From: Calycina herbarum
Lineage: Eukaryota > Ascomycota > Leotiomycetes > Helotiales > Pezizellaceae
DNA length: 64,000 nucleotides
Direction of reading: 5' to 3'
Assembly (NCBI GenBank): GCA_001414485.1
Contig: LLEY01000204.1
Location: 32,727 to 96,726, forward strand
The notes below the pieces were generated by a model. The model saw only the letters and a list, made by a program, of their open reading frames with translations, searched no databases and had not been told where the DNA came from. A program made the translations under genes and the position numbers. Below are positions 60,990 to 64,000 of this stretch, piece by piece; the first letter of the stretch is position 1, and every line of letters begins with the position of its first letter.

Positions 60990-61356
60990 ATGGCCCAGCA
61001 CGGAATCTGTATTGAAATTAAGTATCTCCGAATCCCGAGACTAGAAGAGCAGGACGACCAACACGAATTAACACTTGTTAGTTCACCAGAAGGTCTACCT
61101 GTAACCACAATGCCACAAGCTGTTGATAAAATTATGATATTTTTAGCCACAATGGTAGCGGATATAGCAACGATGATGCTCGAGTCTTACCCGGGTTGGT
61201 AGGATCTCCTTATGACCCCATTGCTTTATTATCGTCATATTAGCTTGTCTGGGATTGTAGGTTCATTGATTTGGTGAGGTTTGGTAGAAGATTTGATGGG
61301 AAGTCGAGGAACCTGGAAACATGATGCTGCTTACCTGTGGCTTTGCTATTTTTAAA
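60990..61356 (+). pseudogene. Array copy 7, frameshifted in exon 2
   Basis: Exon 1 (60,990-61,198) reads MAQHGICIEIKYLRIPR, EGLPVTTMPQAVDK, and ends PGW at a GTAGGA donor, weaker than GTATGA in other copies. After a GATTGTAG acceptor (61,260) exon 2 starts in the family position but stops at 61,322, while TWKHDAAYLWLCYF (about 61,310-61,354) lies in the next frame. The FP-PEL stretch of exon 1 is also altered (IFLATMVADIATMML). Product, if any, would be about 90 residues. Confidence 0.6.
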
Positions 61357-61873
61357 TTGAGAGTTAAGAAGTAACGTGGAAGAAGAAGGGGAGGAAAAGC
61401 ATGCCAATGAACAATTGGAGGGACCTGGAGGCGACTAAGAGAAGGGAGATGAGTAAAGGTTAAAATATATTTAAGCTATTATTGCTCCATTTTCAAGAAC
61501 TTCATTGATCTCATTTTACATCCCATCATGATCGTACGACAGCTTCTTTACGAATAAAGTGAAATGAATCCCGAAAACAGCAGGTGGAGAAAGAACAACA
61601 GCAAAACGGAAAACAAACGCGCAGATCATTGCTAAGCAAGCATTAACACGTGGCGGGTGTAGATTCATTTTCACCTACATACCAAATATGTATTCACTGT
61701 CTTATAGTCATATTTCTAGAACGCTTAGAGGCATCGCCTCCAGGCGCCTATAAATATATGCCTACCCTCCAACCAATTTCCCCCAACAACAATCCCCTTT
61801 CCATGCAAGTTGGACTACCTACACAACCAATACAAAACAATCTACCATCAACGAACCCCCACACTCTATCCAA

Positions 61874-62513
61874 ATGTACTGCCTCATCCAAATCAAGTAC
61901 CTTGAATCGCCACATGAAGATCGACACGACCTAGAACTCCTCACTCCTATCGGTCTCCCCGTCGTCGCCGCCAATGTACAACGCCCCAATTCTGATATCC
62001 TTTCCCTCTTCCCAGCAACCTTGATTCCGGAATTAACTGCGATGTTGAATCGGGATTATCAGGGATGGTATGAAAGAGCGCCAACCCCCATCTGGACTTA
62101 TGTTAACTGTGTGAAATCTCAGGTCCTTGTATTCGGCCAAGCATATTTATAATTACGATTCCTATTATGTTTTCGCGGGCGCTTATCTGTGGCTTTATAA
62201 GGAAAATGAAGTCAAGGTGGAACAGGCCAAGGTAGCTGCAGTTAACAAGGGACAGCCTAAACAAGCAAAACCAAAGGGCTGGGAGCGTGCTAAGTTTGGG
62301 GAGACAGAGGTTAAGCTTGGAAAGGCTAAGTTTGGAGAGCCTAGAGGATGGGAGCTTACGCCATGGAAGTCGAACGGAAGAATTCTTAATAGAGGAAAGT
62401 CGAAGGAAGGAAACATTGAGGAAATGGAAATTGGAGACTGCGAGGAGAATAGCAGCAACGACAGTGTCCTGACTCCGGAGGAAGACGAGGAGACTGTATT
62501 GGCGATTCGCTGA
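61874..62513 (+). CDS. Array copy 8: two-exon protein of unknown family with repeat-bearing tail
   Basis: Exons 61,874-62,067 and 62,123-62,513 join across a 55-bp intron in the Trp codon, giving 194 residues, the longest of the family. Features: MYCLIQIKYLESPHEDRHD, PIGLPVVAANVQRPN, DILSLFPATLIPELTAMLNRDYQGW, SLYSAKHIYNYDSYYVFAGAYLWLYKENE. The long tail has internal repeats (KGWERAKFGE, KLGKAKFGE, RGWELTP) and an acidic end. A CTATAAATATA box lies about 125 bases upstream of the ATG (near 61,749). No known domain recognised. Confidence 0.75.
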
Positions 62514-64000
62514 GGACGAAGTGGAGTATTTGTGGCACTGATGTTCTTTTGGGATCTAGCATGGTTTAGATAACTACCCTCTACTAATACAAACCATCCC
62601 CCCACTACTCATTTCTCCGAGTTTAAGTGACTTTTGATTCTCTTGTTCATTTTTTCAAAAAAATGTTACAAATATGGGGAGTTCAACCAGCCGTCGTAAC
62701 AAATAACGCAAGTGGGGTTGTGTGAGACGATATGTGCGAAAGATTCTCGTAGGACAGGTGAGGGTGGCCGATAATCTCAACCGAGTGTCTAAGAGATAGC
62801 AACTTATATGGATACATCATTTAAAATCTTGGATTGAGAACCTGCCCTGCATTCTTATTTCATCCTCCTCAATCAGTAACTGTACATCATACCCTCAAGC
62901 ATCACTTACAATCTTTGATGAATGTTCCACCTACACAGAAATTGAAACTTGTTCTCAGGACTAGAATAAGACCTAAATTCTCACTCAATTCACCCTTCTT
63001 CAATGCGTCGCTTCAATCCAATACACTTACTAGACTAGTTTATAAGGCATAGCAATCACGAAGGTATGTAAATAGATCGTGACTCAATTGCCCCTTGGAG
63101 TAATGAAGTAACATCCAAACTCAACTCAACACCCGTAATGCTGATGTGTACAGTACTTGCCCTTGTGCCCCTCCTCCACCCACCCAAAAAAAGAAATCAA
63201 AGCACCTCCTCAATTTCTCAATTAGCACATTTTCAACAAAACAAACCAAAATAAAAATCCGCACATGGAAACCCAAAATAAGTATTCCCACCACCTCGGA
63301 ACCATCTCCTGCCCCTCAATTCACAACACCCTCTACGTCCCTAAGAAGCAGCCACTATCACATCTGCACTCGCAGAAATGCGAGACCAATCATTCCCACC
63401 ACCTCGGTACCCCCGCATACCCATAATTTACCCCTTTCGAGCGCCCTTTCCCCCACACAATGATCAGCGAGCGGGACAAGACATGGCACTCCCACAACCC
63501 ACACCGACACCGCCAATAAACTCCCTCCACAACTCCATGACTGGTAGCAACCCCTAGAACTACATTCAATACCAAGCAACTTCTCCTCCCAATACAAAGC
63601 CACCCCTCGTCCAGATATAGTCAATTCATGTATAACATCGTACAACATACGGTAACAATCCACGGAGATCGGGGGATCGTGCATACCAGCATATGTACAC
63701 ACCAGCACATGTGAAGAAGATCCTACGTGGTCGTCGTCGGGGGGCCGAGGTGCTTGGAATTTTATGAGGTGGGTGTGATACAAGGAGAAAGAGAAACCCC
63801 TCACTTGAAGGATAGCAAGAGTATCATATTTCCCAGGGTCGAAGAGCTCCCTGAAGGCTGAGAGAACGAGGTGAAATGAAGGGAGTGGGAGATGGAATGA
63901 ATGATGCTTTTGATATGGTTTTTTTTTGTTCAGATCAAATAGTAAATAGGCAAGTCCCTCAGAATCGGGGTATCTCAATGCAAAAAAAAAAAAAAAAAAC
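62514..64000. other. Terminal 1.5 kb, no supported gene
   Basis: Cytosine-rich plus-strand stretches (about 63,150-63,480) and an A18-type homopolymer at the right edge (about 63,981-63,999) are the only features seen. A 206-codon minus-strand open stretch (63,978-63,358) lacks an ATG at its start and any recognisable domain. Confidence 0.4.

Noticed and set aside
63358..63978. 206-codon minus-strand open stretch near the right edge
   Set aside because: Its first codon is TTG, no domain is recognisable and nothing upstream looks like a promoter. It could only be supported by RNA data.

Overview
The window reads as nuclear DNA of a filamentous ascomycete. Supporting signs are short 48-66 bp GT-AG introns, heavy RIP-type (CpA to TpA) decay restricted to transposons, a Tad-like LINE, Ty3/gypsy elements including a chromovirus, and fungal families such as HET, DUF6594, NRPS-like A-T-R and SRPK. 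Helotiales or other Leotiomycetes would fit, but the sequence alone does not prove the class. No tRNA, rRNA or CRISPR array was found.

Bases 1-18,823 are a nested transposon graveyard. A chromovirus (+) has its 3' LTR inserted in the integrase of an opposite-strand gypsy element (2,432-8,079). A third LTR element (8,080-11,019) is split by a 1.03-kb palindrome built from smaller palindromes. A fourth (11,020-13,989, same family as the second) starts with two abutting LTRs. A foldback element (13,990-14,351) and a RIPped LINE (14,352-18,823) follow; the LINE carries an un-RIPped 166-bp insertion. Coding frames can be followed through TAG/TAA codons that replaced Trp and Gln.

Bases 18,824-51,198 are gene space: a decayed ankyrin gene, a Ser/Thr-rich surface protein, a secreted-protein gene with two lesions, an amidoligase-like gene, an NRPS-like adenylation-thiolation-reductase gene divergent from an MFS exporter, decayed HET and SRPK-kinase genes around a RIPped patch, an aminotransferase divergent from a 2-oxoglutarate oxygenase, a tandem-retropepsin protein divergent from a DUF6594 membrane protein, an NmrA-like reductase and a secreted M28 aminopeptidase. 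The synthetase, exporter, aminotransferase, oxygenase and reductase could form a loose biosynthetic cluster.

Bases 51,199-64,000 hold a second RIPped patch, a probable Tse2-like ADP-ribosyltransferase-fold gene (minus strand), and eight tandem paralogous loci (54.9-62.5 kb, all plus strand). Each locus has two short exons, with the intron splitting the same Trp codon (TG|G). I recognise no known family. Four copies are open and four are broken. This array is the most novel feature in the window.
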